64,000 nucleotides of DNA from Fulvimarina sp039652615. Its GTDB lineage: Bacteria > Pseudomonadota > Alphaproteobacteria > Rhizobiales > Rhizobiaceae. Where the stretch lies: assembly GCF_039652615.1 (NCBI RefSeq), contig NZ_JBDJAC010000006.1:186001-250000 (forward strand). Reading direction: 5' to 3'. Positions 44,769-53,414 of this stretch are shown here, one piece after another (position 1 is the stretch's first letter; every line of letters begins with the position of its first letter). The translations under genes and the position numbers were made by a program. The notes under the pieces were generated by a model. It saw only the letters and a program-made list of their open reading frames with translations. It was not told the DNA's origin and did not search any database.

Positions 44769-45229
44769 GCGGCGTTCTGTGTCGTCGAGCGCATCATGGT
44801 CGCGTAGATCGAGCCGGCGTCCTGGAACCCGCGAATGGTGGATACCGTCTCCGGATCGCGCAGCAGGCGCGCGACCTTGGACAGGGCCTTCAAATGATCG
44901 GCGCCGGAATTTTCCGGCGCGAGCAGAAGGAAGACGAGATCGACTGGCTCTTCGTCAAGCGCATCGAAATCGACCGGCTTCTGCAGCCGGGCGAAAACGC
45001 CCGTGATCTGCGGGAGATCGGAGAGTTTTCCGTGCGGAATGGCGATGCCGTTACCGACACCGGTCGAACCGAGCTTTTCACGATTGAGGATCGTTTCCAG
45101 AATCTCTCTCTCTGACCGGCCGATCAGGTCAGCGGCCTTGGCCGCCATTTCCTGCAGGACCTGACGCTTTGACGTCGCCTTCAGACCGGGCAGAATCGCC
45201 GCCGGCTCGATGAGCGATTGAAATTCCAT
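44765..45229 (-). CDS. ptsN: Nitrogen-PTS EIIA protein PtsN
   Basis: EIIA-Ntr regulatory phosphocarrier, 154 residues. The phosphorylated histidine lies in GIAIPHGK (about residue 66). It regulates nitrogen, potassium and carbon metabolism in proteobacteria. Start ATG 45229, with GAGAGG 7 nt upstream; in-frame codons further up are unlike the family. Follows hpf by 56 nt, as is standard downstream of rpoN in rhizobia, and overlaps the GST start. Confidence 0.95.
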   Translation of the reverse strand: MEFQSLIEPAAILPGLKATSKRQVLQEMAAKAADLIGRSEREILETILNREKLGSTGVGNGIAIPHGKLSDLPQITGVFARLQKPVDFDALDEEPVDLVFLLLAPENSGADHLKALSKVARLLRDPETVSTIRGFQDAGSIYATMMRSTTQNAA

Positions 45230-45285
45230 GGAAACGACCTCTCGTGTTCTCAGGAGCAAGCTCGTTCAAGAACCTTGCCCGTTCC

Positions 45286-45858
45286 TCACGCGTCGCGTGC
45301 GTAGGTTGAGGGGTCGACCCAGCCCACATTGCCGTCGGTGCGGCGGAAGACAATGTTGATGTCGCCGGAGCTGGCGTTTCTGAAGAGGACGAGCGGGTTG
45401 TCCTGCCGGTCGAGCTCCATCACGGCATCTGCCACCGAGCGCGTGCCGACATTGAGGGTCGTCTCGGCGATGATCGCCGGCGCGTAATCTTCGGGGACCT
45501 CTTCAGTCTCTTCCGGGATCGCTTCCATGATCTGGTAGGCGAGCGTCTTGTGCCCGCCATTGACGTGATGGTCCTTCAGACGGCGTTTATAGCGGCGCAG
45601 GCGTTTTTCGAGTTTTTCGGACGCCTCGACGAAGCTGGATTCCGGATCGTGGGTCTGGCCCTGGGCCTGGAAGACCACGCCGGTATCGAGATGGATCACG
45701 CAATCGCAGGAATAGCGGCTTCCGTCTTTGGCGACGACGACCGTCGCGGAAAAATTGCCGTCGAAATATTTGTCGACGGCTTCGTTCAAGCGGTCTTCGA
45801 TCCGGGTTCGGAACGCCTCGCCGACTTCCATATGCTTGCCCGAAACACGTACAGCCAT
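45286..45858 (-). CDS. hpf: Long-form ribosome hibernation-promoting factor
   Basis: Binds the 30S subunit and helps form inactive ribosome dimers during starvation. 190 residues: N-terminal S30AE domain (residues 1-105, VRVSGKHMEVGEAFRTRIEDRL...) and a C-terminal dimerisation domain (about 125-190, with DAVMELDRQDNPLVLFRNASSGDINIVFRRTDG, shown here only as a marker of the long form). ATG 45858 with AGAGGA 7 nt upstream. A sigma-70-like promoter is seen 140 nt upstream. Confidence 0.94.
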   Translation of the reverse strand: MAVRVSGKHMEVGEAFRTRIEDRLNEAVDKYFDGNFSATVVVAKDGSRYSCDCVIHLDTGVVFQAQGQTHDPESSFVEASEKLEKRLRRYKRRLKDHHVNGGHKTLAYQIMEAIPEETEEVPEDYAPAIIAETTLNVGTRSVADAVMELDRQDNPLVLFRNASSGDINIVFRRTDGNVGWVDPSTYARDA

Positions 45859-45997
45859 CACGCTATCCTCTTCGCATGTTCTCTGACACCCGCAAGGCCT
45901 CTTTTGAAGGCCCGCGAACCACTGGTGCAAGGACACCCTAGACGCTTTCTTCCGTCCCTGCATCTCTGCAATATAGGGACCTTTCGGAAGGTTGCGC

Positions 45998-46026
45998 CTT
46001 CTATGAATGCCCTTCCCGGATGTCAA
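45998..46026 (-). promoter_or_regulatory. Predicted sigma-70-type promoter for hpf-ptsN
   Basis: TTGACA and TAGAAG with a 17-nt spacer on the minus strand, about 140 nt before the hpf ATG, in the 336-nt rpoN-hpf gap (45859-46194), which otherwise holds no gene. The -35 is perfect and the -10 matches four of six. Confidence 0.6.
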
Positions 46027-46194
46027 CGTGTGAGCGGCTCTCTCGGTTCAGGCTGTGACGGCAAAACACCGATCTCCATAGCCGGACTATAGAATGGGCG
46101 GGCCGGCCGCTTTATCACCCGGTGATTGGCTCAAGCGGCACCACGGGCTGCCGGCGACCCGGTGAAGCCGTTGATTTCAAAAGACCCGCCAGTC

Positions 46195-47607
46195 TTACGA
46201 GGCCATCCGCCGTGCATTGAGTTCTCGTCGGCGCTGGATCGAGGACGGGATTGACTGGGCCTCACGATATTTCGCGACGGTACGCCGGGCGAGATCGACG
46301 CCCTCCTTCTTGAGGATCGCGGCGATGTCGTCATCGGACAGGATCTTGCCGGTGACTTCGGCATCGATCAGCCGCTTGATCCGCAGTTTGACGCTCTCGG
46401 CCGAATGCGCGTCGCCACCATCGGCCGCGGCGATGGCCCGTGTGAAGAAGAAGCGCATTTCGAAAACGCCGCGCGGGGTGGCGACGAATTTCATGTTGGT
46501 GACGCGGCTGACGGTCGATTCGTGCATGCCGATCGCTTCGGCAACCGAGGCAAGGGTCATCGGCTTCATGCCGCTCACGCCGCTCGAGAGAAAGCCGCCC
46601 TGGCGCTTCACGATTTCCTCGGCGACCTTCATGATCGTCTGTGCCCGGCTTTCCAGCGCCCGTTCGAGCCAGCTCGCCGATTGCAGGCATTCGGAGAGGA
46701 ACGTCTTGTCCTCGTCGGTCGTCGCATGCTTGCGCACGCGCTTCAGATAGGTCCGGTCGGTCAGAACGCGGGGCAGGGTGTCCGGATTGAGCTCCACGAC
46801 CCAGCCGCCTTCGCCGTCGGCGCTGATCAGGACGTCCGGCTCGACCCCTTCGCCGCCTTTGCCATCGAAGGCGTGACCCGGCTTGGGATCGAGCGACTTG
46901 ATTTCGGCGAGGATATCGAGAAGGCCGTTATCGTCTTCGCCGGTCAGCCTGCGCAATGCCGCGAAATCGCGGTTCGCCAGGAGTTCGAGATTGTCGATCA
47001 CCTTCGCGATCACCGGATCGTAGCGGTTCTTACGCTTCAGCTGGATCGCCATGCAGTCCTTGAGATTGCAGGCGAAAAGACCTGCAGGCGAGGCTTCGGC
47101 CTGAAGCTTTAGAAGCACTGCCCGGGTTCGGGCCGGATCGAAGCCGTTGGCTTTCGCGAATTCATCCGCATCACAGCGGCAATAGCCGTTCTCGTCGAGT
47201 TCGTCGGCAAAGGCTTCGGCGATGGCTCGCGTTTGCAGTCCCCCGGCGATGTCGCGCGCCTCGTTGATGGCGTGGGCGAGGAGCGAGATCTTGTCATCGG
47301 CGACATTGGCAAAGCCGGTGTCGGGGCCGTTGAAGGACTGCCCGGAACCGGAGGAGCCGCCGAAGCGCTGCTGAAGGGAGCCATTGAAAGACGCTTCGGA
47401 CGTCTTCGTGCCTTCGCCCGCTTGGATCGACGTCACATGAGGCTTGGCAGGCGCCATCGCGAGCAGGGGATTGCGCTCGACTTCGGACTCAAGGAACGTC
47501 TTCAGCTCGCCGTGGCCGTACTGCAGAAGTCGGATCGACTGCAAAAGCTGCGGCGTCATCACCAGAGACTGGCTCTGCCGGAACTGAAGTTTAGCCGCTA
47601 GCGCCAT
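46195..47607 (-). CDS. rpoN: RNA polymerase sigma-54 factor
   Basis: Sigma factor for nitrogen-regulated and other enhancer-dependent promoters. 470 residues: glutamine-rich region I (LQFRQSQSLVMTPQLLQSIRLLQ is the marker segment), an acidic/variable region II (about 60-120), the core-binding region, the helix-turn-helix near MTLASVAEAIGMHESTVSRVT, and the RpoN box ARRTVAKYRE at the C-terminus. Start: ATG 47607 (MALAAKLQF); a GTG nine codons upstream is possible. lptB lies upstream and hpf downstream on the same strand. Confidence 0.96.
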   Translation of the reverse strand: MALAAKLQFRQSQSLVMTPQLLQSIRLLQYGHGELKTFLESEVERNPLLAMAPAKPHVTSIQAGEGTKTSEASFNGSLQQRFGGSSGSGQSFNGPDTGFANVADDKISLLAHAINEARDIAGGLQTRAIAEAFADELDENGYCRCDADEFAKANGFDPARTRAVLLKLQAEASPAGLFACNLKDCMAIQLKRKNRYDPVIAKVIDNLELLANRDFAALRRLTGEDDNGLLDILAEIKSLDPKPGHAFDGKGGEGVEPDVLISADGEGGWVVELNPDTLPRVLTDRTYLKRVRKHATTDEDKTFLSECLQSASWLERALESRAQTIMKVAEEIVKRQGGFLSSGVSGMKPMTLASVAEAIGMHESTVSRVTNMKFVATPRGVFEMRFFFTRAIAAADGGDAHSAESVKLRIKRLIDAEVTGKILSDDDIAAILKKEGVDLARRTVAKYREAQSIPSSIQRRRELNARRMAS

Positions 47608-47751
47608 GAGCTTGGTTCGACCCGCAGTCCTCACGCCGCTCTGATATTGGGTAGGGTTCGAGCGCGAAGCGGCATTCGACGCACGATAGGCGTCTAAGAA
47701 AGCGCGAGCGAGCGAGCGATGTCAACGTGACTCCGCTCTATTCGCGAACGA

Positions 47752-48513
47752 TCAAAAGCTAAATTGGTCGCCAAGGTAAAAGCGGCGAACATCCGCATTG
47801 GCGACGATCTCGTTCGGTTTGCCATGCGTGAGCAGCGCCCCGGCATGCATGATATAGGCCCGATCGATGAGGCCGAGGGTCTCTCGAACGTTGTGATCGG
47901 TGATGAGGACACCGATGCCGCGCCGCGTCAGATGGCGCACGAGGGCCTGGATATCGGCGACGGCAATCGGATCGACGCCGGCGAAAGGTTCGTCGAGCAG
48001 CATGAAGGTCGGTTTGGAGGCGAGCGCCCGGGCGATCTCGCAACGGCGCCGTTCGCCGCCGGACAGGGATGTCGAGGGCTGCTTGCGCAGGTGGTCGATA
48101 TGGAACTCCTCGAGCAGAGAGGTCAGTTCCTGTTCGCGCTTCGCCTTGTTGGGCTCGGAGACCTCCAGTACCGCTCGGACATTGTCCTCGACGCTGAGGC
48201 CCCGGAAAATCGAGGCTTCCTGCGGCAGATAGCCGATGCCGAGACGCGAGCGCCGGAACATCGGCACCTTCGTCACGTCATGGCCGTCCAGGGTGATCTT
48301 GCCGTCGTCCACGGGGACGAGGCCGGTGATCATGTAGAAGCAGGTGGTCTTGCCGGCGCCGTTCGGCCCGAGCAGTCCCACCGCCTCGCCGCGCCTCACC
48401 GACAGGCCGACCTGATCGACGACCCGGCGGCCGCGATAGGTCTTGGTCAGGCCCGATGCGGACAGAACGCCGACGCCCGGCGTTTCCGTCATCTGGACCG
48501 ACGGCTCCCGCAT
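47752..48513 (-). CDS. lptB: LPS export ATPase LptB
   Basis: ATPase of the LptBFG complex that extracts LPS from the inner membrane. About 253 residues. Walker A GPNGAGKTT, signature SLSGGERRRCEIARAL, Walker B FMLLDEPFAGVDPIAV. The start is uncertain: MREPSVQ (48513) and MTETPG (48492) are both plausible, and the frame stays open back past the end of lptA; rhizobial LptB often has an N-terminal extension. lptA and lptC precede it on the same strand. Confidence 0.92.
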   Translation of the reverse strand: MREPSVQMTETPGVGVLSASGLTKTYRGRRVVDQVGLSVRRGEAVGLLGPNGAGKTTCFYMITGLVPVDDGKITLDGHDVTKVPMFRRSRLGIGYLPQEASIFRGLSVEDNVRAVLEVSEPNKAKREQELTSLLEEFHIDHLRKQPSTSLSGGERRRCEIARALASKPTFMLLDEPFAGVDPIAVADIQALVRHLTRRGIGVLITDHNVRETLGLIDRAYIMHAGALLTHGKPNEIVANADVRRFYLGDQFSF

Positions 48514-48593
48514 CGTTCCGGGTCGGGTTTCGCCCTCGGACAGACGCGGGTCGGCCGAAGAGCGCGGATGGGCTTCGAAACGCTCGTCCAAGG

Positions 48594-49196
48594 TCAATTC
48601 GAATTTTCGCCAGGGGTCAGCATCATCCGGACGCGGCCGCCGGCACCGGGATTCGATCCGTCGCAATTGCTCGATTCGAGGCGGGCCTTGCCGGTATCCA
48701 TCTGGATCGTCAGACGGCAGCCTTCGGCGACGTTGTCACCCTGGCTCAGCACCACATCGCCGGTCATGACGACGATATTGCTCGCCATGTCGAAAGAGGC
48801 GCGTTCGGCCGTCGCGACCTGATCCTCGGACTTCACATAGACCTTGTTGGAGGCCTCCAGACGCTCGATCGAGCTCGATCCGCCCGGCAATGCGCTGGAG
48901 CCGCCGGCCGGGCTACCCTGACCGCCGCCGCTGTTGTTGTAGTGAACGACGAGCTTGCCCGTGCGAAGCTGGGTGGGCCCTTGAGCGACGGACACATTGC
49001 CTGTGAAGGTTGCGATCGCCGCGCGGTCATCGACGTCGAGCGTACTCGACTCGATCGAGATCGGCTGATCGCCATCGAGCTGAAGTCCGGTGAAATTGGT
49101 GCCGAGACCGCCTTCCTGAGCCGTCGCGGGGAGGGTGAATACGACGGCAGCGCCCGCGATGAACGATGCAGACATGGCGGCGATCAAGGCGCGCAT
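48594..49196 (-). CDS. lptA: LPS transport periplasmic protein LptA
   Basis: Periplasmic beta-jellyroll (OstA-like) protein that forms the bridge carrying LPS to the outer membrane. 200 residues with a signal peptide ending ATA (about residue 26), then PISIESSTLDVDDRAAIATF...VSVAQGPTQLRTGKLVVHY, the OstA fold marker. A glycine/serine-rich insert lies at about residues 88-110. Starts 2 nt after the lptC stop. Confidence 0.92.
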   Translation of the reverse strand: MRALIAAMSASFIAGAAVVFTLPATAQEGGLGTNFTGLQLDGDQPISIESSTLDVDDRAAIATFTGNVSVAQGPTQLRTGKLVVHYNNSGGGQGSPAGGSSALPGGSSSIERLEASNKVYVKSEDQVATAERASFDMASNIVVMTGDVVLSQGDNVAEGCRLTIQMDTGKARLESSNCDGSNPGAGGRVRMMLTPGENSN

Positions 49197-49198
49197 GA

Positions 49199-49948
49199 TT
49201 ATTGGTCTCCGGTCTTGAGTGGCTCTGCTTCGGCCATTCGCGGTGTGTCGATCTCGGTTTCAAGTGCAGTCGTACTGCCTGAAGCTGGATTGAGCTTCAT
49301 CGAAACGCCGCCCGTGAAGCGGATCATGTCGCCGTTATCGCTCAAGGACATCCCATTTGCGCGAATTTCCTGATCGGCTGTCTGAATGTACACGGGTTCG
49401 TCGGTCGTCAAGGTGCCGGCCGTCAGGTCGATGCCTGCAGACTGCATCTCGACGGCGAGCCCGTCATCCGTCTCGATGTTCAGGCCACCGGTGAGCTTGA
49501 GAAGCTGTTCGTTCGGGTCGTAATGGCCGGCGGATGCACGGATGACGGCATTGGTCTTGTCGCTGACCGCTACCTTCGCGTCGATGCCCTCGAGATCGAT
49601 CGCGCCCCCGGTAATGGCTTGCATGGCTCTCTGCGCGACGAGCTCGAAGGGTCTGTCGTTGGAATCGACGCCGGACATGCGCGGATCGTCCATTACGACG
49701 CGGCCGTCCCTGATCGATGCGCCGCTGATGCGCACATCGTCCGGGATCGCACGCGCGATCACCGTGACGCCGATCCCGCCGAGAACGATGAGACCGCCGA
49801 TCAGCGGCAGGACGACCTTCAGCATGCGGGTTCGCTTGCGCGACCGGGCCGCGCGCTCGTATTCACGCGTCTTCGCCGCGCTCAACTCGCCCGTCGGGAA
49901 GGTGGGCGAGACGGCTGCGGTCTCGCTTTCGCTGTGGCTATCCGTCAA
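49199..49948 (-). CDS. lptC: LPS export system protein LptC
   Basis: Single-span inner-membrane protein passing LPS from LptBFG to LptA. 249 residues from a TTG at 49948, chosen because GAGGGG lies 9 nt upstream and no ATG occurs before residue 44. Residues 1-42 are polar and charged, 44-70 form the transmembrane helix (MLKVVLPLIGGLIVLGG), and 75-249 the periplasmic LptC fold with FELVAQRAMQ and the I-E-T-D-D-G-L strand. Two nt separate it from lptA. Confidence 0.88.
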   Translation of the reverse strand: MTDSHSESETAAVSPTFPTGELSAAKTREYERAARSRKRTRMLKVVLPLIGGLIVLGGIGVTVIARAIPDDVRISGASIRDGRVVMDDPRMSGVDSNDRPFELVAQRAMQAITGGAIDLEGIDAKVAVSDKTNAVIRASAGHYDPNEQLLKLTGGLNIETDDGLAVEMQSAGIDLTAGTLTTDEPVYIQTADQEIRANGMSLSDNGDMIRFTGGVSMKLNPASGSTTALETEIDTPRMAEAEPLKTGDQ

Positions 49949-50445
49949 ATCAGATATCCCCTCGCATATCTCAAAGCTCTTCGGCGCATGACGATAAGCG
50001 CCTAGCGGCGCGGTATCCTCAAACTTTACGGGATTTGTGAGGCGGACCCCGACAATAGTCGCCCTTCGAAAGCTTTGCGAGCCTTTTGGATGCATTCTTG
50101 AATTGTGATGAACGGAATGGGGCGACCAACCGACGCGGCGGGAGGCCTTCCTTCCACACGGGAACAACTGGCGCTTTTATTTCAGTGCCTTGTAACAAGC
50201 TTCATTTCGACAGTCCCTGACCTATCGGAAGGGCCTGCACGCCACGGGATGCCAAAGACATCACGCCGGCAATCGTCTGTTTTTGAACGCGCCCCGCCTT
50301 GCAGCAATTCCGGGCCGTTGCGGAACGTCTCCCGGCGGGCTCATGAAAATCCGGTTCAAATGCCGCTTTACAAGAGCGTGCAGGTGGATGCAGGACAGAT
50401 CGAACCCTTCCGACGGAACGGCGCATAAGCGAGGAGCGCTCCAGA
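49949..50445. other. Intergenic region, no gene seen
   Basis: About 500 nt between the divergent lptC and sppA genes. Short open frames occur on both strands, but none has a ribosome site plus family-like composition. It must hold the promoters of both operons. The kdsC or rnd genes that often sit beside lptC are not here. Confidence 0.5.
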
Positions 50446-51387
50446 GTGTCCGATACAGACAGCCTCATCGATCGGCGTTCGCTCAGGCGCAAGGTGACCT
50501 TCTGGCGGGTTGCCGCTGTTGTGACGGTCATCGTCGCCATCGCGATCGGGGTGCTCGCCAATCTCGACACCCGATCTTCCGGCGAACAGATCGCACGGAT
50601 TTCAATCGAGGGCGTGATCACCGAAGACCAGAAGATGCTCGAGCTTCTGGATCGATTGAGAACGGAAGACACCGTTCGCGCCGTCGTCATTCGGATCGAC
50701 TCGCCGGGCGGAACGACGGTTGGCGGCGAATCGCTTTACGAAGCGGTGCGCAAGATCGCAGAGGTCAAGCCGGTCGCGGCAGAGGTGGGCACGCTTGCCG
50801 CCTCGGCGGGCTACATGGTAGCCGCCGCGACGGACCATATCGTCGCGCGAAGAACCTCGATCGTCGGCTCGATCGGCGTCCTGTTCCAATACGTGAATGC
50901 GTCCCAACTTTTGGACAATATCGGCGTGAAGGTTGATGCGGTAAAGTCGTCTCCCATCAAGGCCGAACCATCGCCATTCGGTCCGCCGCCGCCGGAAGCG
51001 CTGGCAATGATCGACGCCCTGATCATGGATACCTACGACTGGTTCCGTGAGATCGTTGGAGAGCGCCGGGGACTGTCGCCTGCCGAACTCGATGCCGTGG
51101 ACGACGCATCGGTTTTCTCGGGGCGCCAAGGGGTGCAACGTAAGCTTGTCGATGCGATAGGCGGTGAAGACATGGTGCGCCAATGGCTTGAAGAGGAAAG
51201 AGAAATTCCCGCCGGGCTGAAGTTCGTGGACCGTCAACCGGAAGACGAGAGCACGCCGTTTTCTTTTCTCTCGGCGAGTATTTCCGCTTTGGGAACTACA
51301 GTTGGCCTTACGGATAAGTCGATTCCGGCCGCTCTTCGCGCTTTAGAGCTTGACGGGTTGGTCTCCCTCTGGCAGCCTTCAAATTAA
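50446..51387 (+). CDS. sppA: Signal peptide peptidase SppA (S49 family)
   Basis: Inner-membrane serine protease that degrades cleaved signal peptides. 313 residues with one N-terminal helix (about 20-42). The S49 core shows VIRIDSPGGTTVGGE, the nucleophile in GTLAASAGYMVAAA and the general-base lysine in SSPIKAEPSPF. Length corresponds to the short (67K-half) form. GTG start with GAGGAG about 10 nt upstream. ihfB follows after 88 nt. Confidence 0.93.
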   Translation: MSDTDSLIDRRSLRRKVTFWRVAAVVTVIVAIAIGVLANLDTRSSGEQIARISIEGVITEDQKMLELLDRLRTEDTVRAVVIRIDSPGGTTVGGESLYEAVRKIAEVKPVAAEVGTLAASAGYMVAAATDHIVARRTSIVGSIGVLFQYVNASQLLDNIGVKVDAVKSSPIKAEPSPFGPPPPEALAMIDALIMDTYDWFREIVGERRGLSPAELDAVDDASVFSGRQGVQRKLVDAIGGEDMVRQWLEEEREIPAGLKFVDRQPEDESTPFSFLSASISALGTTVGLTDKSIPAALRALELDGLVSLWQPSN

Positions 51388-51475
51388 TGTGAACCTCCTG
51401 TTTCGGGTTTAATAGGTCGTTTGCGGATCGCGCCGTCGCGACGCGCGAACTGAGCGAACGAAAGGACTTAACATC

Positions 51476-51757
51476 GTGATCAAGTCGGAATTGGTTCAGG
51501 TCATTGCGAACCGGAATCCTCATCTCTATCAGCGGGATGTGGAGCTGATCGTGAATGCGATCTTTGACGAGATCACTGAGGCGCTCTGCGAGTCCAATCG
51601 CGTCGAGCTTCGTGGTTTCGGGGCGTTTTCAGTAAAGAATCGCCCACCGCGCACCGGCCGTAATCCCCGCACGGGCGAAGCCGTCGAAGTCTCCGAAAAG
51701 TGGGTGCCGTTCTTTAAGCCGGGCAAGGAACTGCGTGAGCGCCTGAACGCCGATTAG
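51476..51757 (+). CDS. ihfB: Integration host factor beta subunit
   Basis: DNA-bending protein, 93 residues, forming IHF with the alpha subunit encoded elsewhere. HU/IHF fold complete: KSELVQVIANRNPHL, GFGAFSVKNRPPRTGRNPRTGE as the DNA-intercalating beta arm, and a C-terminal helix. GTG start after AAAGGA. IHF aids sigma-54 promoters by looping; urtA carries such a promoter in this window. A 318-nt gap follows. Confidence 0.95.
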   Translation: MIKSELVQVIANRNPHLYQRDVELIVNAIFDEITEALCESNRVELRGFGAFSVKNRPPRTGRNPRTGEAVEVSEKWVPFFKPGKELRERLNAD

Positions 51758-52075
51758 GTCCTCCGGCCCGTGGGCCGTCAACGTGTTGTCGTATCGGCCC
51801 CCGACGGCCCCCCAATTATCCATCCCATGATCGTTCGATTGCCTGACGGAACCGGCCCGGCATCAGCCCCAGGGCCTTTTCGTTCCTTGCCGCCCGTATA
51901 ACTCTCTTTGAGGGTGTTCCGGGTTTTCGATGGGGTCGGCGGCAGGTTTCATAAGCGATGCGATTGACAGACCGGCTCGGGGCGGCATTTCCTAAGCCAT
52001 GAGCGCAGGTGACTCGTTTGTTGTCCCTGCGGCCACGAATTGAATGCCCGTCAAGGGGTGTGGAGAGTCTAAGAA
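51758..52075. other. Intergenic region, no gene seen
   Basis: 318 nt between ihfB and lapA. No supported open frame or RNA. TTGACA occurs at 51964-51969 but without a good -10 at proper spacing, so a lapA promoter here is only a possibility. Confidence 0.4.
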
Positions 52076-52486
52076 ATGATAGCCCGGGTCCTGACCGTCA
52101 TCGTCCTGCTTGTCATCGCCATTCCGGTGGTGACGTTCCTGGTCATCAATCGCGGCCCGGTCGATCTCACGCTCGATCCGTTCGGCACCATGCCGCAATT
52201 CACTTACGCGATTCCCCTCTCGCTGATCATCATCTGCTCGGCGCTCGCTGGCGTGATCCTCGGCTGTATCTTCACCTGGATCTCCGAAGGCCACTACCGT
52301 CGTGATTCCTGGCGCCGGAAATTCGAGATGGAGAAGATGGAGCGCGAGAAGCAGGAGCAGGCCGAGGCCCTGAAGCGTCTGCGGCAGGAGCGCGTGGAGC
52401 GGGCAGACAGCGAGAGTGAACCCGCCCATCATCCGTCGATTGCCGGTGCGCCGACCGCGTCCTCGCGAATGATCCAGGCCAACTGA
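52076..52486 (+). CDS. lapA: LapA-family (DUF1049) membrane protein
   Basis: 136 residues: two membrane helices (about 4-24 and 44-66) and a cytosolic C-terminal coiled coil from about residue 78 (charged E, K, R, Q heptads), ending in a disordered tail. LapA of E. coli regulates LPS assembly with LapB; in rhizobia the gene regularly sits after sppA and ihfB, as here. A strong terminator lies 100 nt downstream. Confidence 0.88.
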   Translation: MIARVLTVIVLLVIAIPVVTFLVINRGPVDLTLDPFGTMPQFTYAIPLSLIIICSALAGVILGCIFTWISEGHYRRDSWRRKFEMEKMEREKQEQAEALKRLRQERVERADSESEPAHHPSIAGAPTASSRMIQAN

Positions 52487-52587
52487 TCACCGCTCAAGCG
52501 TTTCCATGAGCTTGCGAGCGCTGGACTGCCTGAGGGTATCGTCGCTCGCACCGAGCCACCATGGACACGAGCGATGAGCGTTCATGC

Positions 52588-52625
52588 AAAAAAGCCCGGC
52601 AATCCATCGATTGCCGGGCTTTTTT
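52588..52625. terminator. Strong bidirectional intrinsic terminator
   Basis: Perfect 17-bp stem AAAAAAGCCCGGCAATC with its complement, 4-nt loop CATC, T tract on both strands. Ends the lapA transcript on the plus strand and the CoxG-like transcript on the minus strand. Confidence 0.92.
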
Positions 52626-52647
52626 CTTCGTTGGCTTTATGCCGGTA

Positions 52648-52745
52648 GGCCTTTGAAAGCACCGATTTCGAAGGCTCGTCGGCAGCCCGAGCAGCTCATG
52701 AGCCCTGCGCCGGACGAGAATGGGCCAAGCGGCAATTCACGGGGC
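52648..52745 (+). repeat. Dispersed intergenic repeat, family 1, copy B
   Basis: Aligns with copy A from GCCTTTGAAA through AGCCCGAGC to CGGACGAGAAT. Its 3' inverted repeat has decayed (GGGCC...GGCAATTC). Lies between the lapA terminator and the CoxG-like gene. Confidence 0.7.
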
Positions 52746-52775
52746 GGACGGTCTTACGAGCCAAACGGCTTGAAC

Positions 52776-53255
52776 TCAGGCGCTGACGGTCTCGCCTTCC
52801 ACCGTCGCATCCTCGCCGGCGATCTTCTTGGCGAAGCAGTCGAAGAATTCCGACGACAGCTTCTTCGCCGTGGAATCGATGAGGCGACCGCCGAGCTGGG
52901 CCATCTTGCCGCCAACCTGGGCGTCGACCTCATAGGTCAGGATCGTCTCTTCGGGGCCGGCTTCCTGCAGATGAACGTCCGCGCGGCCCTTGGCGAAGCC
53001 GGCGATGCCGCCCTTGCCTTCGCCGACGATCGAATAGCTTTCCGGTGGGTTGATGTTTTCGAGCCGGACATCGCCTTTGAACGACACCTTCATCGGTCCG
53101 ATCTTGACCTTGACCACCGCGTTCATCGTGTTGTCTTCGTTCATCTCCAGGCTCTCGCAACCCGGAATACACTGGCGCAGCGTCTCCGGATCGTTGAGTT
53201 CCTTCCACACCGTCTCGCGGCTGGCCGGTAAGCGGTATTCGCCCTTGAGTTCCAT
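52776..53255 (-). CDS. CoxG/SRPBCC-family protein
   Basis: 159-residue START-like lipid- or ligand-binding fold of the carbon monoxide dehydrogenase subunit G family. N-terminal ELKGEYRLPASRETVWKELNDPETL and GCESLE, central MKVSFKGDVRLENI, and late TYEVDAQVGGKMAQLGGRLID fit the family. True CoxG sits beside coxMSL; none is present here, so this is a stand-alone SRPBCC protein, function unknown. GGGAGG 7 nt before the ATG (53255). Shares its terminator with lapA. Confidence 0.88.
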   Translation of the reverse strand: MELKGEYRLPASRETVWKELNDPETLRQCIPGCESLEMNEDNTMNAVVKVKIGPMKVSFKGDVRLENINPPESYSIVGEGKGGIAGFAKGRADVHLQEAGPEETILTYEVDAQVGGKMAQLGGRLIDSTAKKLSSEFFDCFAKKIAGEDATVEGETVSA

Positions 53256-53414
53256 GAGTTCCTCCCAGTCAAGAATTCGATGCGACGGCACGACTTGTCG
53301 CACTTAGGCCTAGTTTCCTCTCTTTGACCGCTTTGCCAAGGGTAAAACCAACGTTTATGCAGCGCATTGAACCAAAGAATGACATCGGCCCCCGATAGAA
53401 AAGGTGGTGAGCGC

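Noticed and set aside
52776..53255. Aerobic CO dehydrogenase operon
   Set aside because: Only a CoxG-like SRPBCC protein is present; coxM, coxS, coxL, coxD and coxE are absent.
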